NCBI RefSeq assembly: GCF_900109225.1
Contig: NZ_FNZK01000004.1
Location: 62,001 to 126,000, forward strand
Direction: 5' to 3'
Origin: Propionispira arboris
Lineage (GTDB): Bacteria > Bacillota > Negativicutes > Selenomonadales > Selenomonadaceae
Length of the DNA stretch: 64,000 bases
The notes under the pieces are model-generated. The model was not told the origin of the DNA, searched no databases, and saw nothing but the letters and a program-made list of their open reading frames with translations. The position numbers were made by a program, and so were the translations under genes. Position 1 is the first letter of the stretch; each line of letters opens with the position of its first letter. Below are positions 1 to 8,583 of the stretch, piece by piece.

Positions 1-159
1 TTAGAGAAAATTTGGGGCTATGAATATTATGGTGATACACGTACGGTAGATGTTCATATTCGTCATCTTCGGGCCAAACTTGCCGAAGTTCCCAAAATAA
101 GTGATGCGATTGAAACCGTGCGCGGTGTGGGCTATCGTTTTGCCATGAAAGATAAATAA
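1..159 (+). CDS. Response regulator, C-terminal fragment (PhoB/PhoP type, OmpR family)
   Basis: The window opens inside this gene; 52 residues remain. They match the second half of an OmpR/PhoB winged helix: the recognition-helix segment [15 protein letters not shown] is followed by the wing motif VRGVGYRFA, ending at a TAA stop. The receiver domain lies outside the window. The neighbours downstream are pstB, phoU and a PhoR-type kinase, so the natural reading is the phosphate-starvation regulator that would bind the Pho repeats at 213 and 3670. That identity is inferred from context because the fragment alone fits any OmpR-family regulator. Confidence 0.85.
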   Translation, partial: LEKIWGYEYYGDTRTVDVHIRHLRAKLAEVPKISDAIETVRGVGYRFAMKDK

Positions 160-169
160 ACATCAGTCA

Positions 170-214
170 AACAAGGTATAGACAGTTTAAATTTGTCTAT
201 ACCTTGTTTTTGTT
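170..214 (+). terminator. Intrinsic terminator after the response regulator
   Basis: A perfect 15-bp stem (170-184 with 194-208) with a 9-nt loop is followed by a T-rich tail. It separates the regulator transcript from the pstB promoter, whose first Pho repeat overlaps the tail. Confidence 0.85.
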
Positions 215-266
215 TACAAAAACTTAACATTTGCTTAACAACCTGTATTTAGTGGTATGGTATATT
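213..266 (+). promoter_or_regulatory. Pho box and promoter of pstB-phoU
   Basis: Three hexamers lie exactly 11 bp apart: TTTACA at 213, TTAACA at 224 and TTAACA at 235. A candidate -10, TATATT, lies at 261-266, 26 bp from the start of the third repeat. No normal -35 is seen, as expected for a PhoP/PhoB-activated promoter whose repeats replace it. The same geometry is found ahead of pstS (3670) and of the sensor kinase at 26152. Confidence 0.8.
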
Positions 267-301
267 TCCTATAGCGAGTTTTTTGACTGGAGGAAATGAT
301 T

Positions 302-1057
302 ATGGATTATAAAATGCAGGTGAAGAAGCTGAACTTATATTACGGTGAATCACAGGCACTAAAAAATGTATCGCTTGTCGTGAACCCACATTCAGTTGTG
401 GCACTGATTGGTCCATCTGGCTGCGGTAAATCAACATTTTTGAAAACACTGAATCGGATGAATGATTTAATTGAACACGTGCGGATTGAAGGAGAAGTTT
501 CACTCGACGGTGTTAACATATATCAACCAGATACAGATGTCGTGTATCTTAGAAAACGCGTTGGTATGGTTTTCCAGCGCCCCAATCCATTTCCTATGTC
601 AATTTATGATAATATTGCGTATGGTCCCCGAATTCATGGGATAACCAACAAAGTGTTGATTGATGAAATTGTCGAACGCAGTCTTAAAGGAGCTGCTCTT
701 TGGGAAGAAGTGAAAAATCGCCTTTCGGCATCGGCTATGGGGATGTCCGGGGGGCAGCAACAGAGACTTTGTATTGCCAGAGTCCTTGCTGTTGAACCAG
801 AAGTACTTCTGATGGATGAACCATGTTCAGCACTTGATCCGATTTCGACTATGAAAATTGAAGAATTAGTGGCTGAATTAAAAGCAAAATATACAATAGT
901 CATGGTTACGCATAATATGCAGCAGGCGGCCCGTGTTTCCGATTATACGGGTTTTTTCTTAAATGGTGAATTGATTGAACATGATCTGACAAATGTGATT
1001 TTCACAAAACCAGCGAATAAAAAAACAGAAGATTATATTACGGGTCGTTTTGGTTGA
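302..1057 (+). CDS. pstB: Phosphate ABC transporter ATP-binding protein PstB
   Basis: This is the ATPase that powers high-affinity phosphate import by PstSCA. The 251-residue protein has Walker [10 protein letters not shown] near residue 37, the signature MSGGQQQR near 147 and Walker B VLLMDEP near 169, with the closely conserved PstB stretch [16 protein letters not shown] between them. An in-frame ATG lies 6 bp upstream at 296, but only 2 nt separate it from the GGAGG at 289-293, whereas the ATG at 302 has 8 nt, so 302 is chosen. Unusually, pstB and phoU precede the rest of the pst genes and are cut off from them by a reversed phoR. Confidence 0.96.
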   Translation: MDYKMQVKKLNLYYGESQALKNVSLVVNPHSVVALIGPSGCGKSTFLKTLNRMNDLIEHVRIEGEVSLDGVNIYQPDTDVVYLRKRVGMVFQRPNPFPMSIYDNIAYGPRIHGITNKVLIDEIVERSLKGAALWEEVKNRLSASAMGMSGGQQQRLCIARVLAVEPEVLLMDEPCSALDPISTMKIEELVAELKAKYTIVMVTHNMQQAARVSDYTGFFLNGELIEHDLTNVIFTKPANKKTEDYITGRFG

Positions 1058-1083
1058 TTTCTGAAAAGACTAAGGGGGTAGAA

Positions 1084-1755
1084 ATGATGGTTAGAGTTAC
1101 ACGGCAAGGTTATATTGAAGAATTGGATCTCTTGCAGCAAAAGGTAACGGAGATGGGGCAGGCTGTCGATGTTGCTTTAGGATTAGCGATGCAGGCCTTG
1201 CTTGGTATGGATAAAGAGCTGGCGGAAAAAGTCATGAAGGAAGACGATATCATTGATGAGATGACGATTGGTATCGAAGATCGCTGCATGCTGCTCATTG
1301 CAAAACAACAGCCGATCGCCAGGGATCTGCGGGTCATTGCTACAGGTTTCAAAATTTCTACAGACTTGGAGCGGATCGGTGATCATGCCTATGATATAGC
1401 AAAGACAGTTTTGGAATTAGAGGGAGTACCTTTTGTTAAAAAATTGATTGATATTCCCAAAATGGCAGAAAGTGCCAGACGGATGACTGAGCTGGCCATT
1501 CGGGCTTACCAGACAGCCGATCTTAAATTGGCGGAAGAAGTTTGCCAGATGGATGATGAAATCGATTTATTGTTTGCTCGAACCTTTCATGAATTGTCGC
1601 AATTTGTTGGCGATGATGCTGTAAAAGTAAAACAAGCAACTCAATTGATTTTTGTGGCTCGTTATATTGAACGTATCGGTGACCATGCAACGAATATTGC
1701 TGAATGGGTCATTTATTTAGAAACAGCGGAACGTATTCGAAAACCTGAAAAATAA
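1084..1755 (+). CDS. phoU: Phosphate transport regulator PhoU
   Basis: PhoU links the Pst transporter to the PhoR kinase and damps signalling when phosphate is plentiful. The 223-residue, all-helical protein has two related halves, each carrying the metal-cluster type motif seen as DLERIGDHAYDIA and YIERIGDHATNIAE. An in-frame TTG at 1054 overlaps the pstB stop, but the strong GGGGG at 1074-1078 points to the ATG at 1084 or 1087; 1084 is used. It is co-transcribed with pstB and followed by a terminator. Confidence 0.95.
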   Translation: MMVRVTRQGYIEELDLLQQKVTEMGQAVDVALGLAMQALLGMDKELAEKVMKEDDIIDEMTIGIEDRCMLLIAKQQPIARDLRVIATGFKISTDLERIGDHAYDIAKTVLELEGVPFVKKLIDIPKMAESARRMTELAIRAYQTADLKLAEEVCQMDDEIDLLFARTFHELSQFVGDDAVKVKQATQLIFVARYIERIGDHATNIAEWVIYLETAERIRKPEK

Positions 1756-1759
1756 GCAG

Positions 1760-1811
1760 AAAAGCCAATCCTAACTCGCTGGCTGCGAATTAGGATTGGC
1801 TTTTATTTTTT
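1760..1811. terminator. Terminator between convergent phoU and phoR
   Basis: A 15-bp stem (1760-1774 with 1790-1804) encloses a 15-nt loop. It has a long T run on the + strand and an A run on the left arm, so it can serve both genes. Confidence 0.85.
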
Positions 1812-3593
1812 TTATTTCGGTAGATAAAACGTAAAACTGGTGCCAACTTTGAGCTGGCTTTCGACAAAGATGTGACCGCCGAATAATTCAACGATAAATC
1901 GTACCAGTGAGAGACCTATACCAGACCCCCCGCTTGAATCAAGTCGGATGCGAGATTTATCAGCCCGATAAAAGCGTTCAAAAATGAAAGGCAGGTCTTC
2001 GGGGGCAATCCCCAGCCCATTGTCTTTAACCTTTACAAAAACTTTATTCTGATCGAGTGTGCAAGTGAGGGTTATTTGTCCTTGTTCTGGTGTATACTTA
2101 ATCGCATTTTCAGTCAGGTTCATCAATAATTGCATGATCCAGTCGGTATTTGCCTGAACGATAACTGGCTCTATGGGAAGATTTAGTTGAAGATTTTGTG
2201 CTTTTCTATCAATTTGAGCTTGCAGCTTTAGCTTAACAGCCAGGCATACTTCTTTCAGATCGACACTTTCAATTTTGATTTGCTGACGGTATTCTTTACT
2301 ATCTAGTTTGGCAAGCTGCAATAAATCTTTTATCAAACGATCCATTCGTTCAGATTCGGTATGGATGATGGTAATGAATTTTTCACAAAGTACAGGGTCT
2401 TTTAAAGCACCGCTTAAAAGTGTTTCGGAAAAGCCGCAAATGGATGTCAGAGGTGTAGCAAGCTCATGGGATGCATTTGCTACAAATTCAGTCTGACGGG
2501 TTGACATTTCCTGCAAAACAGAAATATCATGAAATACACTGAGAATGCTGATTACAGTATTGTCGCTGTTTATAATCGGGGCGAAAAATACATCAAATGT
2601 CTTTTTTGTATGATTGATGTTGATTTTAAAGGCGATGGATTTTGTCGACATCGTTTTGAGGACTTCTTTTGCTGTTTCACTGAGAAGGGTGCTGCCGATG
2701 GCGTTAATACTTTGTTTTTTCATTAAATCCGGGGTGAGTCGAAAGAGATCACGTGCACGCTGGTTGGCTGTTGTAATATTACCTTGGGTGTCAAGCAGCA
2801 TGACACCGTTATCCATATTTTCTAAAATCAAAGATAATTTACGCGTCTCAGCATCGGCTTCGCTAATTTTTTCTTCCAAATTGGTAGTGAGTTTATTGAT
2901 GGTTTGGGCAAGAACTTCTAATTCATCGTTGGTATAGATATAGATACGCCTGTCTAAATCACCATCGGCAATTTTTTGGGCATCTTCAATCATTTGCCGA
3001 ATGGGTTTTATTTGTCGATAAGCAAGAATAAAACCAGATAGGACGGCCAGAATGATTGTAATACAAAGTGCTGTAAAAATGGTATTCCGAATATGTTTAT
3101 ATGAGTTTTCAATCGGATATAAAGTAGAAGCGGTTCTTACAATACCGACTAGTTCATCGTTTTGATAAACTGGCATTGCCGCATAGAGCATGTTTTCTTT
3201 GATGGTGTCGCTATAACGGATTGACGTACCATATTTTTTATGGAGGGCATCTTGTACTTCTTGGCGTAAGAGATGATTATCTAATTCTTCCGTCTGTTCC
3301 CACGAATCGGCGATCACCTGGCCATTTACATTGATAATGGTAATGCGAAGATTTGTGGCATCGCTGATCTTATGAATTTCATTGTTTACATAATCTTGCT
3401 TTGCCGGGTTATAAAGTGCATCTTCAAGCGAAACTTCAATCGTTCGAGCATTTATGATGAGATTTTCAGTTTTTGTTTTGAGATTTTCATTATAAAAAAA
3501 TTGCAAGAGGTACATTCCAAGTAATGATAAGGATGTAATTGTAATGAGCAGAAATGAAAAAATCAAACGGCGGCTGATTTTTGATTTTAGCAT
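1812..3593 (-). CDS. phoR: Phosphate-sensing histidine kinase, PhoR type
   Basis: This is a membrane sensor kinase that would phosphorylate the PhoB/PhoP regulator at the left edge. The 593 residues show a TM helix near 10-30, an extracytoplasmic domain, a second TM near 168-192, a HAMP segment, a PAS domain, a HisKA box FVANASHELATPLTS with the phospho-acceptor His at about 376, and an HATPase domain with N box NLTENAIKYT, DNGLGI and GSGIGLSL. The gene runs opposite to the pst genes and sits between phoU and pstS. Its partner and the phosphate role are inferred from position; the domain order is that of PhoR/WalK kinases. Confidence 0.88.
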   Translation of the reverse strand: MLKSKISRRLIFSFLLITITSLSLLGMYLLQFFYNENLKTKTENLIINARTIEVSLEDALYNPAKQDYVNNEIHKISDATNLRITIINVNGQVIADSWEQTEELDNHLLRQEVQDALHKKYGTSIRYSDTIKENMLYAAMPVYQNDELVGIVRTASTLYPIENSYKHIRNTIFTALCITIILAVLSGFILAYRQIKPIRQMIEDAQKIADGDLDRRIYIYTNDELEVLAQTINKLTTNLEEKISEADAETRKLSLILENMDNGVMLLDTQGNITTANQRARDLFRLTPDLMKKQSINAIGSTLLSETAKEVLKTMSTKSIAFKININHTKKTFDVFFAPIINSDNTVISILSVFHDISVLQEMSTRQTEFVANASHELATPLTSICGFSETLLSGALKDPVLCEKFITIIHTESERMDRLIKDLLQLAKLDSKEYRQQIKIESVDLKEVCLAVKLKLQAQIDRKAQNLQLNLPIEPVIVQANTDWIMQLLMNLTENAIKYTPEQGQITLTCTLDQNKVFVKVKDNGLGIAPEDLPFIFERFYRADKSRIRLDSSGGSGIGLSLVRFIVELFGGHIFVESQLKVGTSFTFYLPK

Positions 3594-3669
3594 AAAGGAC
3601 CTTCTTTCTGTGTGGGTATTCCTAATATCAATTTTATTGTAACATAAGCGTTTTTTTTGTATAGCGGTT

Positions 3670-3723
3670 TTAACAATTTCTTAACAAACCCTTAACATCA
3701 AAACGGAGTCTCTACGCTAGAAT
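3670..3723 (+). promoter_or_regulatory. Pho box and promoter of pstSCA
   Basis: Three perfect TTAACA hexamers start at 3670, 3681 and 3692, an exact 11-bp period. The candidate -10 TAGAAT starts at 3718, 26 bp after the third repeat starts. This is the cleanest of the three Pho-type promoters in the window. Confidence 0.88.
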
Positions 3724-3768
3724 ATAGGAAGGGAAAGATATAAAAGATATTCAGGAGGGAATGGAATA

Positions 3769-4647
3769 ATGATTTCATTTAAAAAGAGCAAATTACTTAC
3801 AATGGCAGCAGCTTTACTGATTGGAGCTGTTATGACGGCTGGATGCGGCGGTGGAGATAAAGCAGCGAGCACATCTGGTGCTGATAAGGATAATGCAGTC
3901 CTTACTGGACAAATTAGTGCATCAGGCTCGACCGCACTTTTACCACTTTTGAAACCAGCACAGGAAGAATTTCAAAAGAAACATGAGAAAGTAACTGTAA
4001 ATATCGCTGGCGGTGGTTCCTTCACAGGTATGAACCAAGTGGCAGAAGGTGCTGTACAAATTGGTAACTCGGATGTTGATCTTCCTGCAGACTATAAAGA
4101 TAAAGGTCTTGTCGATCATAAAGTTGTTGTTGAACCTTTTGTATTTATAACGAATAAAGATGTAAAAGTGGATAACTTATCTTCGCAGCAAGTTATTGAT
4201 ATTATGACAGGGAAAATTACAAACTGGAAAGAAGTTGGCGGTGCCGATCAAGAAATTACTTTGATTCATCGGGCGAAATCTTCAGGATCTCGTGCAACCA
4301 TTGCGGAAGTTGTGCTAAAAGGTGCTGAATTTACCGATAAAGCAGTTATTCAAGATTCAAATGGTGCTTTAAGAACAGCGATTGCAACCACACCAGGAGC
4401 TATTGGTTATGTAGATGCACCATATGCAGATGACACAGTTAAAGTGTTGAACTACAATGGCGTTAAATATTCAGTACAGGCAATAATTGATGGAAAATAT
4501 CCAATTTATGGGTATGGACATATGTATACAAAGGGTGAAGCTACAGGCGCAGTCAAAGCATTTATTGACTATGTAATGAGCGATGAATTCCAAAATGCAC
4601 AAGTAGAGAAGCTGGGCTTTATTGCAATTAATAAATTGAAAAAGTAA
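3769..4647 (+). CDS. pstS: Phosphate-binding lipoprotein PstS
   Basis: This is the extracytoplasmic phosphate receptor of the Pst transporter. The 292 residues begin with a lipoprotein signal ending in the lipobox TAGC, then the family motifs SGSTALLPLL, NVAEGAVQIGNSD-like and RAKSSGSRATI, which form the phosphate pocket. GGAGGG at 3754-3759 is 9 nt from the ATG; an ATG at 3761 is closed by a stop after two codons. It leads pstC and pstA. Confidence 0.96.
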   Translation: MISFKKSKLLTMAAALLIGAVMTAGCGGGDKAASTSGADKDNAVLTGQISASGSTALLPLLKPAQEEFQKKHEKVTVNIAGGGSFTGMNQVAEGAVQIGNSDVDLPADYKDKGLVDHKVVVEPFVFITNKDVKVDNLSSQQVIDIMTGKITNWKEVGGADQEITLIHRAKSSGSRATIAEVVLKGAEFTDKAVIQDSNGALRTAIATTPGAIGYVDAPYADDTVKVLNYNGVKYSVQAIIDGKYPIYGYGHMYTKGEATGAVKAFIDYVMSDEFQNAQVEKLGFIAINKLKK

Positions 4648-4671
4648 CAAACAGCTAGAAGGGATGTTATA

Positions 4672-5559
4672 ATGTACAGCAAAGATCAGAATCACAAGCG
4701 AAGACTCAGTTATGATCGGTATGTTAAATATCTATTTATTGCCAGTGCGTGTTTGATGGCACTGATAATTTTCTCCATCATATTCTTTGTCGGCAAACAA
4801 GGTTTGATGACGTTTAGCCAAGTGAGTCCATTCGAGTTTTTCTTCACAAGTAAATGGAATCCCATGGGACATCAGTTTGGCGCACTTAGTTTTATTGTAG
4901 GGTCACTTCTTGTTACCATACTGGCGGTTCTGATCGGCGCTCCATTAGGACTCTTAGGGGCTTTATTTATGGCGAAGATAGCACCAAACTGGCTTAGGGA
5001 AATCATGCGTCCAGCTACTGAATTATATGTAGCGATACCATCGATTGTGTACGGTTATATTGGGCTTACCTTGTTGGTGCCGTTTTTACGAGAAGTCTTT
5101 CATGTAAAATCAGGGTTTGGTGTGCTGGCGGCTGCTATTGTACTGGCCGTCATGATTTTACCGACCATTATCAGTATTAGTGAAGATGCAATTTGCTCTG
5201 TGCCGTCGATGATGGAAGAAGCTTCATTGGCACTCGGCGCAACGCGATGGCAGACTATGTTTCATGTGCTGGTTCCAGCAGCCTTGCCGGGAATCCTCAC
5301 GGCAATTATCTTAGCTATGGCCAGGGCAATTGGCGAGACCATGGCGGTACAGATGTTGATTGGTAATACCCCTATGGTTGCCGCGACACTTTTTTCACCA
5401 ACATCAACTCTTACCAGCAATATTGTCGTTGAGATGGGGAACACACCATTTGGGTCCGTTTGGGGCAATTCATTATTTCTCATGGCTTTAGTGCTGCTTG
5501 TCATATCTCTTGGCATGATTTTGCTGATTCGGCGACTGGGCTCAAGGAGGTATGCATAA
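4672..5559 (+). CDS. pstC: Phosphate ABC transporter permease PstC
   Basis: This is one of the two membrane permeases of the Pst system. The 295-residue protein has about six membrane helices and the ABC permease EAA-type loop EEASLALGATRWQT, which docks on PstB. The start at 4672 is preceded by AGAAGGGATG. Its stop codon abuts the ATG of pstA, with the pstA ribosome site AAGGAGG lying inside the pstC end. Confidence 0.95.
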   Translation: MYSKDQNHKRRLSYDRYVKYLFIASACLMALIIFSIIFFVGKQGLMTFSQVSPFEFFFTSKWNPMGHQFGALSFIVGSLLVTILAVLIGAPLGLLGALFMAKIAPNWLREIMRPATELYVAIPSIVYGYIGLTLLVPFLREVFHVKSGFGVLAAAIVLAVMILPTIISISEDAICSVPSMMEEASLALGATRWQTMFHVLVPAALPGILTAIILAMARAIGETMAVQMLIGNTPMVAATLFSPTSTLTSNIVVEMGNTPFGSVWGNSLFLMALVLLVISLGMILLIRRLGSRRYA

Positions 5560-6423
5560 ATGAATGCAAAATTGACGAACTCAGTAGCTACAGCTGTTAT
5601 GTGGCTTGTCGGGTTTATGATTTTAGGAATCTTAATCTTTTTCCTGGGGTATATTCTCTATAGAGGGTTACCAGTGCTGTCGTTTGACTTTATGTTTGGC
5701 AAACCAAGTGATATTCAGGCCGGTGGCGGTGTCGGACCGCAACTGTTCAACTCTTTTTATTTACTCTTTTTGTCTTTGGCAATTTCAATTCCACTAGCAA
5801 TTGGTGCGGGTATCTATTTAGCTGAATATGCCAGAGAAACACGCTTGACGAAAATTGTTCGACTTAGCACGGAAAGTTTGGCTACCGTACCGTCAATTGT
5901 GCTGGGGCTTTTCGGGATGATTATTTTTGTTAATTTTCTAGGATTTGGCTTCAGTATTATTAGCGGGGCGTTGACTTTGGTTCTTTTAAATTTGCCGGTA
6001 CTTGTGCGGGTAACGGAAGAATCAATCCGCACGGTACCGAAAGCTTACGGTGAGGCCAGTCTTGCTCTTGGAGCAACGAAACTCCAGACAATCTGGAAAG
6101 TTATTTTACCAAGTGCATTGCCAGGAATCATAACAGGCATTACTTTAACGGCTGGCAGAGCCTTGGGAGAAACGGCTATTTTGATCTTCACGGCAGGCAC
6201 AACAGTTTCACGCTACCAGGCTGATACGAATTTTTTTGCCGCTGGTGAAACTTTGGCCGTGCATATGTGGTATTTGATGTCAACCGGGCTTGTACCGGAT
6301 CGGGTTACGATTGCGGATGGCATAGGTGCGTTACTGATCATAACAATCTTATGTTTTAACATCTTATTTATGATACCGTTGAAAATCTTACAAAAACGCA
6401 TGGGTGTTGTAAAACATCTATAA
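5560..6423 (+). CDS. pstA: Phosphate ABC transporter permease PstA
   Basis: This is the second Pst permease, 287 residues, with about six membrane helices and the EAA-type loop GEASLALGATKLQTIW. The start follows directly on the pstC stop, with AAGGAGG at 5544-5550 placed 9 nt upstream. It is the last gene of the transcript, which closes with a strong terminator at 6435. Confidence 0.95.
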   Translation: MNAKLTNSVATAVMWLVGFMILGILIFFLGYILYRGLPVLSFDFMFGKPSDIQAGGGVGPQLFNSFYLLFLSLAISIPLAIGAGIYLAEYARETRLTKIVRLSTESLATVPSIVLGLFGMIIFVNFLGFGFSIISGALTLVLLNLPVLVRVTEESIRTVPKAYGEASLALGATKLQTIWKVILPSALPGIITGITLTAGRALGETAILIFTAGTTVSRYQADTNFFAAGETLAVHMWYLMSTGLVPDRVTIADGIGALLIITILCFNILFMIPLKILQKRMGVVKHL

Positions 6424-6434
6424 TGTCCTAATAT

Positions 6435-6478
6435 AAAATGCATGGTGTGAATCACTTGATTCACACCATGCATTTTTT
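6435..6478 (+). terminator. Terminator of pstSCA
   Basis: A near-perfect stem of about 18 bp around the palindromic centre at 6455 is followed by TTTTTT. Confidence 0.88.
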
Positions 6479-6560
6479 GCCGTCCATTTATAGAGTAGGC
6501 GAATGACAATGAATATATATATTTGTCAAAATGTGATAAAATACAAAGATACAAAGAAAA

Positions 6561-6585
6561 AACTATATAATAGCCATATATAGTT
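6561..6585. promoter_or_regulatory. Inverted repeat over the tetR -10 (candidate operator)
   Basis: Nine-bp arms AACTATATA and TATATAGTT flank a 7-bp spacer and overlap a TATAAT at 6566-6571. The site is about 75 bp ahead of the tetR start and could be autoregulatory. AT-richness lowers confidence. Confidence 0.4.
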
Positions 6586-6657
6586 GATTATTTAGCGGAA
6601 AATTAACTTGCAGCGGTGGAGTAGATCATAAATACAGAAGTTATAGAGGTGTTTAAA

Positions 6658-7293
6658 TTGAAAGATGTTATGGAAAAAATAATAAAAATAGCGGTTTCTC
6701 TTTTTGTGAAAAATGGTTTTAAAGCAACGACAACTCGCCAGATCATTAGTGAAGCTAATATAAGAAATGGCACACTCTATCATTATTTTAAAAATAAAGA
6801 TGATATTTTAAAATATATTTTGGTTGATGCATTTGATGAAATTACCAAACGAGCCGAGCAACTTTTAAGTGAAGAGGAAAATCTTGTCATGCATTTTTCT
6901 TTGCGAATTGCCTTGACTTTAAAAATCGTTGATAAAGACCCCCGAATCGCTGATCTTTACACAGAAGCGTATCGGTCTTGGTTAATTATGGAGCGATTGT
7001 TACCTATTTTGATTGAGCAGAGTGAAAAATCTTTTCAAGAATATTCACCGCAACTGACGAAGGAAGAACATTATATTCGTTCGTTAGCTATACTTGGCTG
7101 CATGTATGGATTTATTGCGGAAGGTCATTATAATAAACATATTAATTTTGAAAAAAAAGTATCGGTACTTTTAGATATGATATTGTCTTCCTTTAGTGTT
7201 GAAAAAAAAGCAAGAGAGAGTTTTATAGAAAGAAGTTTATTTATTTTGTCGGGAATGAATGATAATGAAATAGCATTGTTTCCCGATAAATGA
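6658..7293 (+). CDS. TetR-family transcriptional regulator
   Basis: The N-terminal helix-turn-helix of TetR repressors is clear (residues about 15-60: ATTTRQIISEANIRNGTLYHYFKNKDD as one continuous motif, quoted in parts: TTRQIISEANIRNG and LYHYFKNKDDI). The C-terminal ligand domain has no match I can name. A GTG at 6649 lies inside the Shine-Dalgarno AGAGG; the TTG at 6658 has 8 nt spacing and is chosen, giving 211 residues. It precedes an RND pump on the same strand and is separated from it by a terminator and promoter, so it is the likely repressor of that pump. Confidence 0.85.
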   Translation: MKDVMEKIIKIAVSLFVKNGFKATTTRQIISEANIRNGTLYHYFKNKDDILKYILVDAFDEITKRAEQLLSEEENLVMHFSLRIALTLKIVDKDPRIADLYTEAYRSWLIMERLLPILIEQSEKSFQEYSPQLTKEEHYIRSLAILGCMYGFIAEGHYNKHINFEKKVSVLLDMILSSFSVEKKARESFIERSLFILSGMNDNEIALFPDK

Positions 7294-7320
7294 TTTTTAG
7301 AATAAGCAAGTTATTAGAAT

Positions 7321-7383
7321 AAAAAATGTACCCTATGGGATAGACAAGCAAAATTTATCTATCCCATAGGGTACATTTTTTAT
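7321..7383 (+). terminator. Terminator of tetR
   Basis: A perfect 24-bp stem (7321-7344 with 7358-7381) ends in a T run. It isolates tetR from the pump promoter. Confidence 0.88.
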
Positions 7384-7392
7384 TGATAAAGG

Positions 7393-7448
7393 TTGACAAC
7401 TATTTAATCGAGATAGTATAATCTGATTAAGAATTTGAGCATGCTCAA
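7393..7448 (+). promoter_or_regulatory. Promoter of the RND pump with palindromic operator
   Basis: TTGACA at 7393 and TATAAT at 7417 are separated by 18 bp. The perfect 14-bp palindrome TTGAGCATGCTCAA at 7435-7448 lies just past the expected start of transcription and is a good candidate for the TetR operator. Confidence 0.75.
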
Positions 7449-7494
7449 GTAATTTTATTAAATTCTGGAATCTTTTTGAGCTGGAGGCTTTTAT

Positions 7495-8583
7495 ATGAAA
7501 AAATATATTATAACAATCCTTGTTTTAAGTTTATTTATGCTTGTTGCAGGTTGTGGAAAAAAAGAGGAAATTACGCAAACTGAACCATTGGTACAAATAC
7601 AGAAGATATCAGGTGATAGTAGCATCAATATGTCAACGTATCCAGGAAATGTAAGAGGAAGATATGAAAAAGAAATGTCTTTTCAAGTGACAGGAAAAGT
7701 TTTAGCTCGAAAAGTTCAAGTGGGAGACAAAGTACATGCAGGCGATTTGCTCATGATCATTGATCCTAAAGATATTGTGCAGCAAGTGAATCAGAATACT
7801 GCCAAAGTAAATAGTGCTCATGCCCAGCTGGTTTTAGCACAGGCTAATTTGCAGCGCTATCAAGCACTTTATGAACAAGCGGCTGTTTCTGCTTCGACAA
7901 TAGATCAGTATCAAGCGAACTATGATGCGGCAGTTGCTGCTTATCAAGAAGCTGTGGCAGCAGGTGAACAAGGTAAAAATTCTTTATCCTATACGGAACT
8001 GAGAGCAGATAATGATAGTGTGGTTTCTGCTATCAACGTAGAAGCTGGGCAAGTTGTGTCAGCGGGACAAACAGTTCTAAAGTTAGTGGAAACTGGTGAT
8101 CTGGAGGTTGAAATTAATGTACCAGAAAATCGGTTGAAGTATATGCGGCTTGGTACACCCGTAAATGTATCTTTTTGGGCATTAGATAAGACTCAAGTGA
8201 ATGGTAGTGTAAGAGAAATTTCACCGATGGCGGATGCAACAGCGCGTACCTATAAAATAAGAATATCAATTCCGCAAATCCCCGATCAATTACAATTGGG
8301 AATGACGGCTAGTGTCAATACTAGCGATGAAGGTGCAACAACAAATGAAATTGGTGCTACAGTGCCCATGACAGCAATTTATCAGACTGGTGATAAATTA
8401 TCCGTTTGGGTTGTTAATGATGATAACACCGTGAGTTTAAGGACGGTAGAAGCTGAAAATCTTGGCGAGAATCAAGTGAAAATAAAAGGCATTTCTATTG
8501 GCGATGTAATCGTAACGGCTGGTGTAAATAAATTGCACGATGGAGAAAAAGTAAAAATTTTTGAGGATGATAACCTATCATGA
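7495..8583 (+). CDS. RND efflux periplasmic adaptor (membrane fusion lipoprotein)
   Basis: This 362-residue protein would bridge an inner-membrane RND permease to an outer-membrane channel. It starts with a lipoprotein signal whose lipobox is VAGC near residue 20, then a lipoyl half-motif (GKVLARKVQVGDKVHAGDLL), a helical hairpin rich in Ala and Gln, the second lipoyl half (VSAINVEAGQVVSAGQTVL) and beta-barrel segments. The start has GGAGG 9 nt upstream. Its stop overlaps the permease ATG. The substrate is not evident. Confidence 0.92.
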   Translation: MKKYIITILVLSLFMLVAGCGKKEEITQTEPLVQIQKISGDSSINMSTYPGNVRGRYEKEMSFQVTGKVLARKVQVGDKVHAGDLLMIIDPKDIVQQVNQNTAKVNSAHAQLVLAQANLQRYQALYEQAAVSASTIDQYQANYDAAVAAYQEAVAAGEQGKNSLSYTELRADNDSVVSAINVEAGQVVSAGQTVLKLVETGDLEVEINVPENRLKYMRLGTPVNVSFWALDKTQVNGSVREISPMADATARTYKIRISIPQIPDQLQLGMTASVNTSDEGATTNEIGATVPMTAIYQTGDKLSVWVVNDDNTVSLRTVEAENLGENQVKIKGISIGDVIVTAGVNKLHDGEKVKIFEDDNLS

